Source of the DNA: Arcobacter sp. F2176
Lineage (GTDB): Bacteria; Campylobacterota; Campylobacteria; Campylobacterales; Arcobacteraceae
NCBI RefSeq assembly: GCF_004116465.1
Contig: NZ_PDJV01000002.1
Span: 186,001 to 250,000, forward strand
Direction of reading: 5' to 3'
Length of the DNA: 64,000 nucleotides
Shown here in pieces: positions 1 through 9,072 of the stretch. Position 1 is the stretch's first letter, and each line of letters begins with the position of its first letter. A model generated the notes under the pieces. It made no database searches. It had not been told where the DNA came from and saw only the letters and a program-made list of their open reading frames with translations. The position numbers and the translations under genes are program-made.

Positions 1-630
1 TGTTATCATAGTAGCTTTAAAAGTACCAACACCTGGAACTTCTAAATCATCTACTAAGTTACCAGTTGGAAATAACTCTTCACTTGGGTCAACAGGTTCA
101 ACAAACTCTAATTTAATCTCTTCAGCTGGAAAAGTAACCCCATCGATTTCATAATCACCTATTTCTTTAACCATTCCATCTGCCATTGTTACATAACAAA
201 GTATAGTTTTTTTGATATTTGCTTGCCAAATTTTTACACAACAAACACCGTTTTGGGGTACATTGTCAACTAAACCCTCTTTTATGGCAAAGGGACCAAC
301 TGCTGAAGATAGGTTTCCACAGTTTCCACTCCAATCCATAAAATCTTTATCAATAGCAACTTGACCAAAGTAATAATCAACATCATGATTAGGAACTTCA
401 CTTTTTCCAACTATTACAGTTTTTGAGGTACTTGATGTTGCTCCACCCATACCATCTATTTGTTTTTTATAGGCATCAGGCGAACCAACTATTCTTTGAA
501 GAAGTCTATTTTTTGCTTCTTGATTTTCTTGAGCCTCTTTAGGTAAATCAGTTATATTAAAAAATGTTCCTTTAGAAGTTCCACCTCTCATATATGTTGC
601 TCTTACTTTAAATTGTGGTTGGTAAGCCAT
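1..630 (-). CDS. prpF: 2-methylaconitate cis-trans isomerase PrpF, 3' end cut by the window edge
   Basis: This is the first 210 codons of a PrpF-type isomerase, a diaminopimelate-epimerase-like fold enzyme that converts the AcnD product into the form that aconitase can hydrate in the 2-methylcitrate cycle. Visible hallmarks are RGGTSKG at residues 15-21, GGATSSTSK at 62-70 and the SGNCGN loop with Cys104. The start at 630 is preceded by AAAGGAAATTAA, a good ribosome binding site. It is the last visible gene of the leftward operon prpB-prpC-acnD-prpF, and the pairing of prpF with acnD rather than prpD is the expected one. The C-terminal half lies outside the window. The family call is secure. 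Confidence 0.95.
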   Translation of the reverse strand, partial: MAYQPQFKVRATYMRGGTSKGTFFNITDLPKEAQENQEAKNRLLQRIVGSPDAYKKQIDGMGGATSSTSKTVIVGKSEVPNHDVDYYFGQVAIDKDFMDWSGNCGNLSSAVGPFAIKEGLVDNVPQNGVCCVKIWQANIKKTILCYVTMADGMVKEIGDYEIDGVTFPAEEIKLEFVEPVDPSEELFPTGNLVDDLEVPGVGTFKATMIT

Positions 631-689
631 TTAATTTCCTTTATTAAGTTTAAAATATTTATTAAAAAATCTTTTGATTAATTAATAAA

Positions 690-717
690 TATTTTAAGGG
701 CAAATGCCCTTAAAATA
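690..717. terminator. Hairpin between acnD and prpF
   Basis: TATTTTAAGGGCA (690-702) and TGCCCTTAAAATA (705-717) are perfect 13-base complements with only two bases between them, so the real loop is made by opening the innermost pairs. Read leftwards it is followed by an AT-rich tract (ATTTATTAATTAATC) without a clean U-run. It could be a leaky intra-operon terminator, or an mRNA processing or stability element between acnD and prpF. Confidence 0.55.
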
Positions 718-735
718 GAAGAGTTTATCTAAGGT

Positions 736-3330
736 TTATTTACCTTCTGCAATAACATCTTTAGCAAATTTTTGTAAAATACCACCATTAGTGTAAACAT
801 CAACTTCAGCACTTGTATCTAATCTACATAAAACAGGGAATTTAACAACTTCACCATTTTCTCTAGTCATTACAACTGTTAAATCACATCTTGGAGTAAT
901 TTCACCAACGATGTCAAAAGTTTCAGTTCCATCGATATTATAAGTGTGTCTAGTCTCACCATCTTTGAATTGTAATGGTAATACACCCATACCAACTAAG
1001 TTAGTTCTATGAATTCTTTCAATTGATTCAGCAATTAAAACTTCAACACCTGCAAGTCTTACTCCTTTTGCAGCCCAGTCTCTTGATGACCCTTGACCAT
1101 AATTAGTACCAGCAATGATGATTAGTGGTTGTTTTCTTTGAGTATAAGTCTCAATAGCTTCCCACATTCTTGACTCAGTACCTTCTGGCATAATTTTTGT
1201 CAATGAACCTTGCTTAACAGTTCCATCTTCATTTTTAACCATTTCATTAAATAGTTTTGGATTTGCCAATGTTGCTCTTGAAGCTGTATGATGATCCCCT
1301 CTATGTGTTGCATATGAGTTTAAATCTTCAACAGGTAATCCCATTTTTAAACAATATTCCCCAGAAGCACTAGTTGGTAAAATCGCATTTGAAGGCGATA
1401 AGTGGTCTGTTGTAATATTATCAGGGAACACACCTAATGGTCTCATACCTTTAAGTGCTGGCATTTGCATATATTCATCTTCCCAATAAGGAGGTCTATT
1501 GATATATGTAGATTTTGGATTCCATTTATAGAATGGATCAATTTTAATACTATCTAATAGTTCTCTTTTAAACATTGGTTCATAAATATTATTATACATT
1601 TCAGGTTTAACGCAAGATTTTTCAACAGCATTAATCTCTGCATCACTTGGCCATAAATCTTTTAATCTAATATCATTACCATCTTTATCTTTTCCTAATA
1701 CATCATTTTCAATATCAAATCTAATAGTACCTGCTAAAGCATAGGCAATAACAAGTGCAGGAGATGCCAAAAATGCTTCTTTTACATATGGATGGATTCT
1801 TCCATCAAAGTTTCTATTACCTGATAATACAGCCGTAGTATAGATATCTCTATCTACAACTTCTTTTTGAATCTCTGGGTCTAAAGCTCCACTCATACCA
1901 TTACAAGTAGTACAGGCAAATCCAACAACACCAAATCCTAATTTTTCCATTTCAGATAATAATCCAGCTTCTTTTAAATATACTTCGATTACTTTAGATC
2001 CTGGTGCCAATGAAGACTTAACCCATGGCTTTCTTGTAAGTCCAAGTTCATTTGCTTTTTTAGCTAATAAACCAGCCGCGATAACATTTCTAGGATTTGA
2101 AGTATTAGTACATGAAGTAATAGCAGCAATTAAAATACCACCATCAGGAATTTTATCACCATCTTGTGTCCAATCTTTTACAATACCTTCAGCTTTTAAA
2201 GTTGAAGTTGGAACCAATTTATGTGGTTTAGAAGGACCAGCTAAAGATCTTGTAACTTTTGATAAATCAAACTCTATAGTTCTTGCATATGTAGCATTGT
2301 CAAATTGGTCTGCCCATAATCCATTTGCTTTTGCATAAGCTTCTACAAGTTTAACTTGAGCAGCATCTCTACCTGTTACTGTTAAGTAATCAATAGTTTG
2401 TTCATCAATAGCAAAGATACCAGCACTTGCACCATATTCAGGAGTCATATTTGCAATTGTTGCTCTATCTCCTAAGTTTAAGTACTGAACACCTGAACCA
2501 AAAAACTCTAAATAAGCAGAAATGACATTGTTTTCTCTTAAGAATGAAGTCATAGCAAGTGCAATATCAGTTGCTGTAATTCCTTCAGATCTAACACCTG
2601 TAATTTCTACACCAATGATTTCTGGAACTCTCATATAAGATGGGTTTCCTAGCATTACATTTTCAGCTTCTAATCCACCAACACCAACAGCAATTACACC
2701 AAGTGCATCCACATGAGGAGTATGTGAATCTGTACCAACTAATGTATCAGGACTTGCTATTCCATCTATGTTATGTACAACTGGAGACATTTTTTCAAGG
2801 TTGATTTGGTGCATGATACCATTACCTGGAGGGATAACATCTACATTATTAAATGCTTCTTTAGTCCAGTTAATAAAGTGGAATCTATCTGCATTTCTTC
2901 TATCTTCAATATCTCTATTTTTTTGAAATGCATCTGGATCAAATCCACCACATTCAACTGCTAGTGAGTGGTCAACGATTAGTTGAGTAGGAACTACTGG
3001 ATTTACTTTATCAGGGTTCCCACCTTTTGATGCAACTGCTTCTCTAAGACCTGCTAGGTCAACAAAAGCTGTAAGTCCTAAGATATCATGACAGATAACT
3101 CGTGAAGGAAACCAAGGGAAATCTTTGTCAGTTCTTTTTTCAATAAGTTGAATAAGTGAATCTTTTAAATCAGCACTTGGGCATTTTCTTATTAAATTTT
3201 CTGCTAATACTCTTGAAGTATAGTTTAATTTCTCAAAAGAACCAGGAGTTATATCTTCAACAGCTGCTTTTACATCATAGTATTTTGTATTAAAACCATC
3301 AAGTTCTTTAAGATATTTTTCATTTGTCAT
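736..3330 (-). CDS. acnD: Fe/S-dependent 2-methylcitrate dehydratase AcnD
   Basis: Aconitase-superfamily enzyme that dehydrates 2-methylcitrate in propionate catabolism; its product needs PrpF. The three [4Fe-4S] cysteines are visible in SCTNTSNP (about Cys407) and ACTTCNG (about Cys473 and Cys476). The C-terminal swivel domain has the GTNYGQGSSRDWAAKG motif. The open frame runs upstream to 3369, but that extension reads through a 12-bp hairpin. The ATG at 3330 (MTNEKYLKEL) is preceded by GGATATAAAA and gives 864 residues, about the family length. AcnD rather than AcnA is inferred mainly from its place between prpC and prpF. Confidence 0.93.
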   Translation of the reverse strand: MTNEKYLKELDGFNTKYYDVKAAVEDITPGSFEKLNYTSRVLAENLIRKCPSADLKDSLIQLIEKRTDKDFPWFPSRVICHDILGLTAFVDLAGLREAVASKGGNPDKVNPVVPTQLIVDHSLAVECGGFDPDAFQKNRDIEDRRNADRFHFINWTKEAFNNVDVIPPGNGIMHQINLEKMSPVVHNIDGIASPDTLVGTDSHTPHVDALGVIAVGVGGLEAENVMLGNPSYMRVPEIIGVEITGVRSEGITATDIALAMTSFLRENNVISAYLEFFGSGVQYLNLGDRATIANMTPEYGASAGIFAIDEQTIDYLTVTGRDAAQVKLVEAYAKANGLWADQFDNATYARTIEFDLSKVTRSLAGPSKPHKLVPTSTLKAEGIVKDWTQDGDKIPDGGILIAAITSCTNTSNPRNVIAAGLLAKKANELGLTRKPWVKSSLAPGSKVIEVYLKEAGLLSEMEKLGFGVVGFACTTCNGMSGALDPEIQKEVVDRDIYTTAVLSGNRNFDGRIHPYVKEAFLASPALVIAYALAGTIRFDIENDVLGKDKDGNDIRLKDLWPSDAEINAVEKSCVKPEMYNNIYEPMFKRELLDSIKIDPFYKWNPKSTYINRPPYWEDEYMQMPALKGMRPLGVFPDNITTDHLSPSNAILPTSASGEYCLKMGLPVEDLNSYATHRGDHHTASRATLANPKLFNEMVKNEDGTVKQGSLTKIMPEGTESRMWEAIETYTQRKQPLIIIAGTNYGQGSSRDWAAKGVRLAGVEVLIAESIERIHRTNLVGMGVLPLQFKDGETRHTYNIDGTETFDIVGEITPRCDLTVVMTRENGEVVKFPVLCRLDTSAEVDVYTNGGILQKFAKDVIAEGK

Positions 3331-3355
3331 TTTTATATCCATTTTGTTTGAATTT

Positions 3356-3383
3356 AAAAGGATAAGCAAAAGCTTATCCTTTT
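3356..3383. terminator. Hairpin between prpC and acnD
   Basis: AAAAGGATAAGC (3356-3367), loop AAAA, GCTTATCCTTTT (3372-3383): a perfect 12-bp stem. Read leftwards, the direction of the operon, the stem ends in CCTTTTAAATT, which resembles a weak intrinsic terminator. It sits 25 bases before the chosen acnD start, so it could lower acnD expression relative to prpBC, or mark an RNA processing site. Confidence 0.6.
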
Positions 3384-3423
3384 AGTGTTTGCCAAAGGTG
3401 GCACTAGAATATTTTAAGTTTTT

Positions 3424-4572
3424 TTATCTTTCTTCTAAAGGAACGAATTTTAAACCTTCAGGTCCTGTATAATGAGCTGATGGTCTAATGATTTTCCCAT
3501 CTTCTCTTTGTTCAATCGCATGTGCTCCCCATCCAGTAACTCTTGAGATAATGAAGATTGGAGTAAACATATCTGTTGGAATTCCCATTTGGTTATAAGA
3601 AACTGCTGAGAACCAGTCAAGATTTGGGAACATTTTCTTTTGTTCCCACATTACAGATTCAATTCTTTCAGCAACATCATACATTAATGTGTCGTTGTTC
3701 TCTTTAGATAAATCTTCAGCAACTTTTTTAATTACCACATTTCTTGGATCACTTGTAGTATATACAGGGTGTCCAAATCCGATGATAATTTCTTTTCTTG
3801 CCATTCTTTCTTTGATATCTTTTTCTGCTTCATCAGCTGAAGAGTATCTCTCTTGGATTCTAAATGCAACTTCATTTGCTCCACCATGTTTAGGACCTCT
3901 TAAAGCACCAATTGCACCAGTTATACATGAGAATATATCTGAGTTTGTTCCAGAGATAACTCTTGAAGTAAATGTTGAAGCATTGAATTCATGCTCAGCA
4001 TATAAAATCAAAGATACATGCATAGCTTTTACCCAAGATTCTCTTGGTTTTTCACCATGTAATAAGTGTAAAAAGTGACCACCAATAGTATCATCATCAG
4101 TTACAACTTCAATTCTTTTTCCATTGTAGGCATAGTGGTACCAGTAACATAATATTGAAGGGAAACAAGACATTAATTTATCAATAATATTTTGTGCTTC
4201 TGCTTTTGGATGAGATTCGTCTTCAGACATAATTGCACCAAGAACTGAACAACCTGTTCTCATAACATCCATTGGGTGAGCAGTTTTTGGTAATTGCTCT
4301 AATGCAACTTTAACACCAGCTGGAATATCTCTCATACTTTGTAATTTTTCTTTATAAGCTTTTAATTCTGCTTTATTTGGTAATTTTTCATGTACGATTA
4401 AATATGCAATTTCTTCAAATTGGGCTTGATTTGCAAATTCTAAGATATCATAACCTCTATAATGTAAATCATTCCCCGTTTTACCAACTGTACAAATAGC
4501 TGTATTTCCAGCAGCAGTCCCCGAAAGTGCAACTGATTTTTTTGGCTTAAATCCTGTAGTTGTAGTGCTCAT
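3424..4572 (-). CDS. prpC: 2-methylcitrate synthase PrpC
   Basis: Citrate-synthase family enzyme of 382 residues, condensing propionyl-CoA with oxaloacetate to 2-methylcitrate. Family motifs are visible: RGYDILEFA near the N-terminus, GPKHGGANE with the first active-site His, [15 protein letters not shown] with the second, and [15 protein letters not shown] near the C-terminus. The short length and the [11 protein letters not shown] string are typical of the methylcitrate synthase branch rather than the larger TCA citrate synthase. The start at 4572 has AAAGGAGACAAT in front. The operon position between prpB and acnD supports the assignment. Confidence 0.95.
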   Translation of the reverse strand: MSTTTTGFKPKKSVALSGTAAGNTAICTVGKTGNDLHYRGYDILEFANQAQFEEIAYLIVHEKLPNKAELKAYKEKLQSMRDIPAGVKVALEQLPKTAHPMDVMRTGCSVLGAIMSEDESHPKAEAQNIIDKLMSCFPSILCYWYHYAYNGKRIEVVTDDDTIGGHFLHLLHGEKPRESWVKAMHVSLILYAEHEFNASTFTSRVISGTNSDIFSCITGAIGALRGPKHGGANEVAFRIQERYSSADEAEKDIKERMARKEIIIGFGHPVYTTSDPRNVVIKKVAEDLSKENNDTLMYDVAERIESVMWEQKKMFPNLDWFSAVSYNQMGIPTDMFTPIFIISRVTGWGAHAIEQREDGKIIRPSAHYTGPEGLKFVPLEER

Positions 4573-4610
4573 ATTGTCTCCTTTTGTTTTTGTTATCTAT
4601 AATTATTTTA

Positions 4611-4635
4611 GTAAAGCTAAATTATTTAGCTTTAC
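4611..4635. terminator. Hairpin over the prpB stop codon
   Basis: GTAAAGCTAAA (4611-4621), loop TTA, TTTAGCTTTAC (4625-4635): a perfect 11-bp stem whose loop and arm contain the prpB stop codon (4622-4624). The leftward RNA runs on into TAAAATAATT, not a clean U-run. It is more likely an mRNA stability or processing hairpin than a full terminator. It is the third such element in this operon. Confidence 0.5.
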
Positions 4636-5506
4636 CTTTTGCGAATAATGAATCCATTTTTTGTTCATATTCGTGATACCCCAACATTTCGTAAAGTTCC
4701 ATTCTTGTTTGCATAGTGTCTAAAGTACTTTCTTGAGTACCTTTATCTCTTAATTCTTGGTATACATGTAAAGCAGCTTTGTTCATAGCTCTAAATGCTG
4801 ATAATGGATAAAGTACCATTTCAATACCTACACTTCCTAATTCTTCAGTAGTAAACATTGGCGTTGCCCCAAACTCAGTAATGTTTGCTAATACAGGTAC
4901 AGACATTTGATCACAAAATTCTTTGTACTCTTTTAATGTATGAACTGCTTCTGCAAAAATTGCATCTGCTCCAGCTTCAACATACGCTTTTGCTCTTGCT
5001 ACTGCAGCTTCTTGACCTTCTGAAGCATGTGCATCAGTTCTTGCAATAATATAAAAATCTGGATCTAATTCCATTTTAGCATCAACAGCAGCTCTGATTC
5101 TATCACACATCTCTTCAGTTGAAACTAACTCTTTGTTTGGTCTATGTCCACATCTTTTTGCAGCAACTTGATCTTCAATATGTAATCCAGCAGCACCAGA
5201 TCTGATAAATTCTTTAACAGTTCTAGCTACATTAAATGCATGTCCCCAACCTGTATCAGCATCAACGATTAATGGCGTATCACAAATTGAAGTTACTCTT
5301 CTAATATCAATACATACATCTTCAATCATAGTCATACCTAAATCTGGTAAACCATAAGAAGCATTTGCTATACCTCCACCTGAAAGGTAAATAGCTTTAA
5401 ATCCTACTTTTGTAGCTTGTAACGCTTGATAAGCATTAATTGTACCAACAATTTGTAATGGTCTCTCTTCTTTAAGAGCTTCTCTAAATCTTTTTCCTGC
5501 GCTCAT
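4622..5506 (-). CDS. prpB: 2-methylisocitrate lyase PrpB
   Basis: Cleaves 2-methylisocitrate to pyruvate and succinate, the last step of the 2-methylcitrate cycle. The 294-residue length is right for the isocitrate lyase/PEP mutase superfamily. The sequence has [17 protein letters not shown] (metal-binding Asp residues), [16 protein letters not shown] with the catalytic KRCGH loop, and IIARTDA. The ATG at 5506 follows AAAGGATTTAC. It is the first gene of the leftward operon and diverges from a regulator gene 176 bp away. Confidence 0.96.
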   Translation of the reverse strand: MSAGKRFREALKEERPLQIVGTINAYQALQATKVGFKAIYLSGGGIANASYGLPDLGMTMIEDVCIDIRRVTSICDTPLIVDADTGWGHAFNVARTVKEFIRSGAAGLHIEDQVAAKRCGHRPNKELVSTEEMCDRIRAAVDAKMELDPDFYIIARTDAHASEGQEAAVARAKAYVEAGADAIFAEAVHTLKEYKEFCDQMSVPVLANITEFGATPMFTTEELGSVGIEMVLYPLSAFRAMNKAALHVYQELRDKGTQESTLDTMQTRMELYEMLGYHEYEQKMDSLFAKGKAK

Positions 5507-5682
5507 GTAAATCCTTTTGTAGTTTTATATTGTTAGTATACATCATAGTGAAATGTATGTATTGTATAATAGTTGAAATAAAAAACACAATTTTATTACA
5601 TGTATAATTATTTTGTACAATACTTGATTTTATGTATAAAAATGGTACAATTTTACAAGTATAATTATGAAAAGAGGAATAA
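5507..5682. promoter_or_regulatory. Divergent promoter/operator region of the prp operon and its neighbouring regulator
   Basis: This intergenic stretch is full of related words. TTGTATAATAGTTG (5562-5575) and TTGTACAATACTTG (5613-5626) match at 12 of 14 positions and lie 51 bp apart. TGTATAATTAT (5601-5611) and AGTATAATTATG (5658-5669) form a second pair, and GGTACAATTTTAC follows at 5644. TTGTACAA is itself palindromic. A possible leftward -10 (TATACT, complement of 5535-5540) sits about 30 bases before prpB without a good -35, which would fit activator-dependent control. Protein binding is inferred only from repetition. Confidence 0.5.
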
Positions 5683-6660
5683 ATGTCTTATAGAACAAGT
5701 ATAGATAAGCTAATAGAGATATATAAAAGATCTAATTTAAGTATATCAAAATTTGCATCATTAATTCAAAAAGATAGGAGAACCGTAACTTCTTGGGTTG
5801 ATAGAGTAACAGATGTTGAACCTTCAAAAAGTGTCAAAGATAAAATTTGTGAGTTATTTAGGTATCCAGATTATATTTGGGAAGAGGCTTGCAATGAAGA
5901 AGAATTTGTAAAATCAATCACTCAAATTCCACAAAAAGAAGTACGAATAATCGATGAAGATTATTGTGGAAGAATGAGATATATTATGGAAATAGAAGAA
6001 AATAGAAGATTTGTAATACAAGCACAGTTCCCAGGGCCTATGTATAGAGATACAGCAGTAAAAAGAATATATAGAACCCAAACAAGTTCAGAAATAGAAG
6101 CACTAAAACAAAATAGAATAAATCAAATGCTTAGATATGATTATGATACAACTGAATGGTACTCAATAAAATCTATACTATCTTTTTGTTTTGCAAGTAT
6201 TGGGAACTTTTATACAAAAGAGGAGAAGATAAAAATACTTGAACTTATTTATGAATTGTTTAATAATAATTACAATAAGAAACTATTTTTATTTGACTCT
6301 TTTTCAAGAAAAATATATGGTATGGAGACGACTTATATCTCAATCAATGTAAAACAAAAGGTACTATTTTTTAAATCCCCAATTGAGTCAGTTTTTATAG
6401 AAATAAGAAATAAAAATTTAGTGGAGCGTATGCATAAATATTATTCTTCTCCTATAGAAGCACCTTCTCATATTAACTTTTTAGAATCAGTTAAAATTAT
6501 AAAAATATTACAAGATGCTTTAAAATATAATAATGATATAAAACAAGCATATGAGACAATAAATAGATTGACAGATTATGGTGAATTGTTTTATAATAAT
6601 CTAAGCGTGGACTTGCAAAAAGAAGTCACTGAACCAAAACAAGGGCAAAGAAGAAACTAA
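5683..6660 (+). CDS. Putative transcriptional regulator of unfamiliar type, divergent from prpBC-acnD-prpF
   Basis: A 325-residue protein. The first 45 residues resemble a Cro/XRE-like helix-turn-helix (LSISKFASLIQKDRRTVTSW); I do not recognise the remaining 280 residues. There is no sigma-54 AAA+ domain, so it is not a classical PrpR, and no GntR or MerR signature. The position, diverging from prpB across a repeat-rich 176-bp gap, suggests that it controls the methylcitrate operon; that is inference from context. The start at 5683 follows AAAGAGGAATAA. The next gene, a TetR regulator, begins one base after its stop, so the two are probably cotranscribed. Confidence 0.6.
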   Translation: MSYRTSIDKLIEIYKRSNLSISKFASLIQKDRRTVTSWVDRVTDVEPSKSVKDKICELFRYPDYIWEEACNEEEFVKSITQIPQKEVRIIDEDYCGRMRYIMEIEENRRFVIQAQFPGPMYRDTAVKRIYRTQTSSEIEALKQNRINQMLRYDYDTTEWYSIKSILSFCFASIGNFYTKEEKIKILELIYELFNNNYNKKLFLFDSFSRKIYGMETTYISINVKQKVLFFKSPIESVFIEIRNKNLVERMHKYYSSPIEAPSHINFLESVKIIKILQDALKYNNDIKQAYETINRLTDYGELFYNNLSVDLQKEVTEPKQGQRRN

Positions 6661-6661
6661 A

Positions 6662-7228
6662 ATGAGTAGTAGAGATAAATTATTAGATGTAGCATTTGAT
6701 GAAATATATCACAATGGTTATGCAGCAACTTCGGTTGATAAGATTTTAAAACAAGCTAATATGAATAAAGGAAGTATGTATCACTTCTTTAAGTCAAAAA
6801 AAGAGTTAACTCTTGCAGTTATAAAAGAGAGAATAAACCTTTATACTGAGACTAAGTATTCTATTCTTTTGAATTATGATGAGAATATAATAGATGAGAT
6901 TATGTCTTTACTAAAACAAAGGGGTGGTTTTGATTTTAGATTGGGTTGCAAGCTTAATAATTTGGTTCAAGAACTCTCACCTAAAGATAAAGATTTTAAA
7001 GAGGCATTAGAAAAAGTCTATTTAAGATTTGAATCTATTATAAAAGAAGCTTTGGATAAAGCTGTAAAAAATAAAGAGATTAATCATAATGATACAAGAG
7101 CTTTATCTATGTATATCGTTGCCTCAATTGAAGGATGCTTAGGAACTGCAAAAAAATCTCAAGATGGTCAAGTTTTCTATGATTGTCTTTCTCAACTTGA
7201 TCTGTTTTTAAACTCACTAAAAAAATAA
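6662..7228 (+). CDS. TetR/AcrR-family repressor
   Basis: 188 residues with a typical N-terminal TetR helix-turn-helix (GYAATSVDKILKQANMNKG, then SMYHFFKSKKEL, about residues 19-50) and an unrecognised helical ligand domain. The start codon lies one base after the upstream stop. Just after its own stop there is a 28-bp perfect palindrome followed by a second related palindrome, both overlapping the promoter and RBS of the next operon. The obvious inference is that it represses the EamA/dehydrogenase/hydrolase operon and possibly senses the transported compound. Confidence 0.88.
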   Translation: MSSRDKLLDVAFDEIYHNGYAATSVDKILKQANMNKGSMYHFFKSKKELTLAVIKERINLYTETKYSILLNYDENIIDEIMSLLKQRGGFDFRLGCKLNNLVQELSPKDKDFKEALEKVYLRFESIIKEALDKAVKNKEINHNDTRALSMYIVASIEGCLGTAKKSQDGQVFYDCLSQLDLFLNSLKK

Positions 7229-7234
7229 TTTCAA

Positions 7235-7291
7235 AAAGTCTTGACTAATTAGTCAAGACTTTGCTATACTTCTAATTGACTAAACAGTCAA
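7235..7291 (+). promoter_or_regulatory. Twin palindromic TetR-type operators embedded in a sigma-70 promoter
   Basis: Positions 7235-7262 form a perfect 28-bp palindrome centred on TTGACTAATTAGTCAA. A second site, TTGACTAAACAGTCAA (7276-7291), shares the half-sites TTGACT/AGTCAA. The TTGACT at 7241-7246 also reads as a -35 box, and TATACT at 7265-7270 as a -10 with 18-bp spacing. The second palindrome runs into the AAGGAG ribosome binding site of the gene at 7301. The first palindrome may also serve as terminator of the tetR-type gene. Confidence 0.85.
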
Positions 7292-7300
7292 GGAGAAAAA

Positions 7301-8194
7301 ATGTTGTTAAAATTGAAATCTTTTATAGTTCCTTTATCATTTATTATACTTTCAGGTGCTGGTTTTGTATTTATAAAAATGGGATTGACTTATTCAAGCA
7401 GTATGGCTTTTTTAGAATTACGATATTTACTTGCATTTGTAGTTTTGCTCTTAGTTGCATTTATATTTAAAGCAAAGTTTTCTAAAAATTTAAATGAAAT
7501 ATTTCACATAAGTATTGCTGGGATTTTATCTGTAGGACTTTTTTCTATTGGTTGTTTTAATTCAATAGATTATGGATTGTCACCCGCTCTTTGTTCTTTG
7601 ATTATTTCCTTACAGCCTATTGTAGTTTCATTTTTTGCAATGAAGTTTTTAGGTGAAGAAGTAAGTAAAAGAGCATGGTTTGGACTAATACTTGGACTCA
7701 TTGGAGTAGGGCTTGTTTTAGGGCTTGATGGAGAAATTAATAAAAATGAGTTAATAGGTTTTTTATTTGCAATATTGGGATTGTTTAGTATGAGTTTTGG
7801 GAATTTGTATCAAAAAAAATATTGTTCAAATATGAATTTGATTACAGGTGGAGTAATCCAAACATTTGCTTCTGCAATTATTGTTTTACCATTATTGTAT
7901 TTTGAAGATATAAGAGTTGATTTTAGTGGCGAATTTATAATTGCTTTAAGTTATATGTCTGTGATTGCTAGTATTGGAGTTATGTCTTTATTGTACTATA
8001 TGATTAGACATGGTGAAGTATCAAAAGTATCTTCTTTATTTTATTTATTACCTGTAGCTTCTGCTATTGTAGCTTATTTTGTATTGGATAAAAGTCTGGA
8101 GTTGAATGTATTTATTGGAATTATTATTGTTCTTATTGCTATGAATTTGATAAATAAAAAAGAACAATTTCAAGCTATAGTAAATAAAGGTTAA
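7301..8194 (+). CDS. EamA/DMT-family permease (first of a tandem pair)
   Basis: 297-residue drug/metabolite transporter-type membrane protein with about ten hydrophobic segments and the two-repeat EamA layout. Recognisable stretches are the N-terminal LSGAGFVFIKMGL, SSMAFLELRYLLAFVVLLL, and near the first-repeat end SLIISLQPIVVSFFAMKFLGEEVSKRAW. The start at 7301 has AAGGAGAAAAA in front and is under the twin TetR-type operators. Its close paralogue follows after two bases. Substrate unknown; families of this kind usually export metabolites or amino acids. Confidence 0.88.
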   Translation: MLLKLKSFIVPLSFIILSGAGFVFIKMGLTYSSSMAFLELRYLLAFVVLLLVAFIFKAKFSKNLNEIFHISIAGILSVGLFSIGCFNSIDYGLSPALCSLIISLQPIVVSFFAMKFLGEEVSKRAWFGLILGLIGVGLVLGLDGEINKNELIGFLFAILGLFSMSFGNLYQKKYCSNMNLITGGVIQTFASAIIVLPLLYFEDIRVDFSGEFIIALSYMSVIASIGVMSLLYYMIRHGEVSKVSSLFYLLPVASAIVAYFVLDKSLELNVFIGIIIVLIAMNLINKKEQFQAIVNKG

Positions 8195-8196
8195 GT

Positions 8197-9072
8197 GTGA
8201 AATTTTATATACAAAAATCTATTCTGCCATTTTTTTTCATGTTTTTATATGGAAGTGGATTTATTTTTTGTGAATATGGTTTACAAAATGCATCTCCAAT
8301 GGCTTTTTTAGAAGTACGGTTTTTTATTGCTTTTTGTATCTTACTTTTGATTACGCTTATATTTAAAATACCAATGCCTAAAACTAAAAAAGAGTTTTTA
8401 CATATATCCATTGCTGGAAGTTTAACTGTTGGGACATTTTCAATAGGAGGATTTTTAGCCGTTAGTTATGGTATATCTGGGGCAACAAATGCTTTGATAA
8501 TAGCTTTACAACCAATTGTTGTAACTGCTTTAGCCTTAAAATTATTAAATGAAGATATTAACATAAGAGTTTGGACAGGACTAATAATAGGATTTGTGGG
8601 AGTTGGTTTTGTGGTTTTTTCAAAACTTGAAACTTCCTTTTCAGCTCTTGGTCTGTTTTGGGCTTTTATTTCATTATTGGGTCTTAGTATTGGAAGTTTG
8701 TATCAAAAGAAGTATTGTTCTCATATGAATCTTTACTCAGGTGGTGCAATACAGACTTTTAGTTCCACAATTTTGGTTTTACCATTTTTGCTTTTTGAAG
8801 ATGCTCATATAAATTGGAATGTTGATTTTACTATTGCCTTACTTTATATGACAGTTGGAGTGAGTATTGGTGCCTTGTCATTATTATATATTATGATAAA
8901 AAATGGTGAAGTATCAAAGGTATCAGCTATCTTTTATTTGGTACCCGTTAGTGCTGCTATTGTTTCATATTTTTTATTGGGTGATAAAATAGAATTTAGC
9001 GAAATCATAGGAATATTTACTATAATAATTGGAATAGTATTAATAAATAAAAAGAAGAAAGGAATAAAATGA
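8197..9072 (+). CDS. EamA/DMT-family permease (second of a tandem pair)
   Basis: 291 residues with the same layout as the preceding permease and obvious shared strings (YQKKYCSNMNL versus YQKKYCSHMNL, LQPIVV, GEVSKVS), so a tandem duplication. The start is GTG at 8197, two bases after the previous stop. The gene end overlaps the following dehydrogenase start by four bases (ATGA), which indicates translational coupling within a four-gene operon. The two permeases might act as a heteromer, but that is speculation. Confidence 0.88.
   Translation: MKFYIQKSILPFFFMFLYGSGFIFCEYGLQNASPMAFLEVRFFIAFCILLLITLIFKIPMPKTKKEFLHISIAGSLTVGTFSIGGFLAVSYGISGATNALIIALQPIVVTALALKLLNEDINIRVWTGLIIGFVGVGFVVFSKLETSFSALGLFWAFISLLGLSIGSLYQKKYCSHMNLYSGGAIQTFSSTILVLPFLLFEDAHINWNVDFTIALLYMTVGVSIGALSLLYIMIKNGEVSKVSAIFYLVPVSAAIVSYFLLGDKIEFSEIIGIFTIIIGIVLINKKKKGIK

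Noticed and set aside
3328-3369. acnD start at 3369 (MLILLNSNKMDIK extension)
   Set aside because: The extension is encoded by the 3' arm of the 12-bp intercistronic hairpin and lacks a ribosome binding site; the ATG at 3330 is better.
3689-4078. A 129-codon plus-strand frame opposite prpC
   Set aside because: Antisense shadow of a highly conserved enzyme gene; no independent ribosome binding site or domain.
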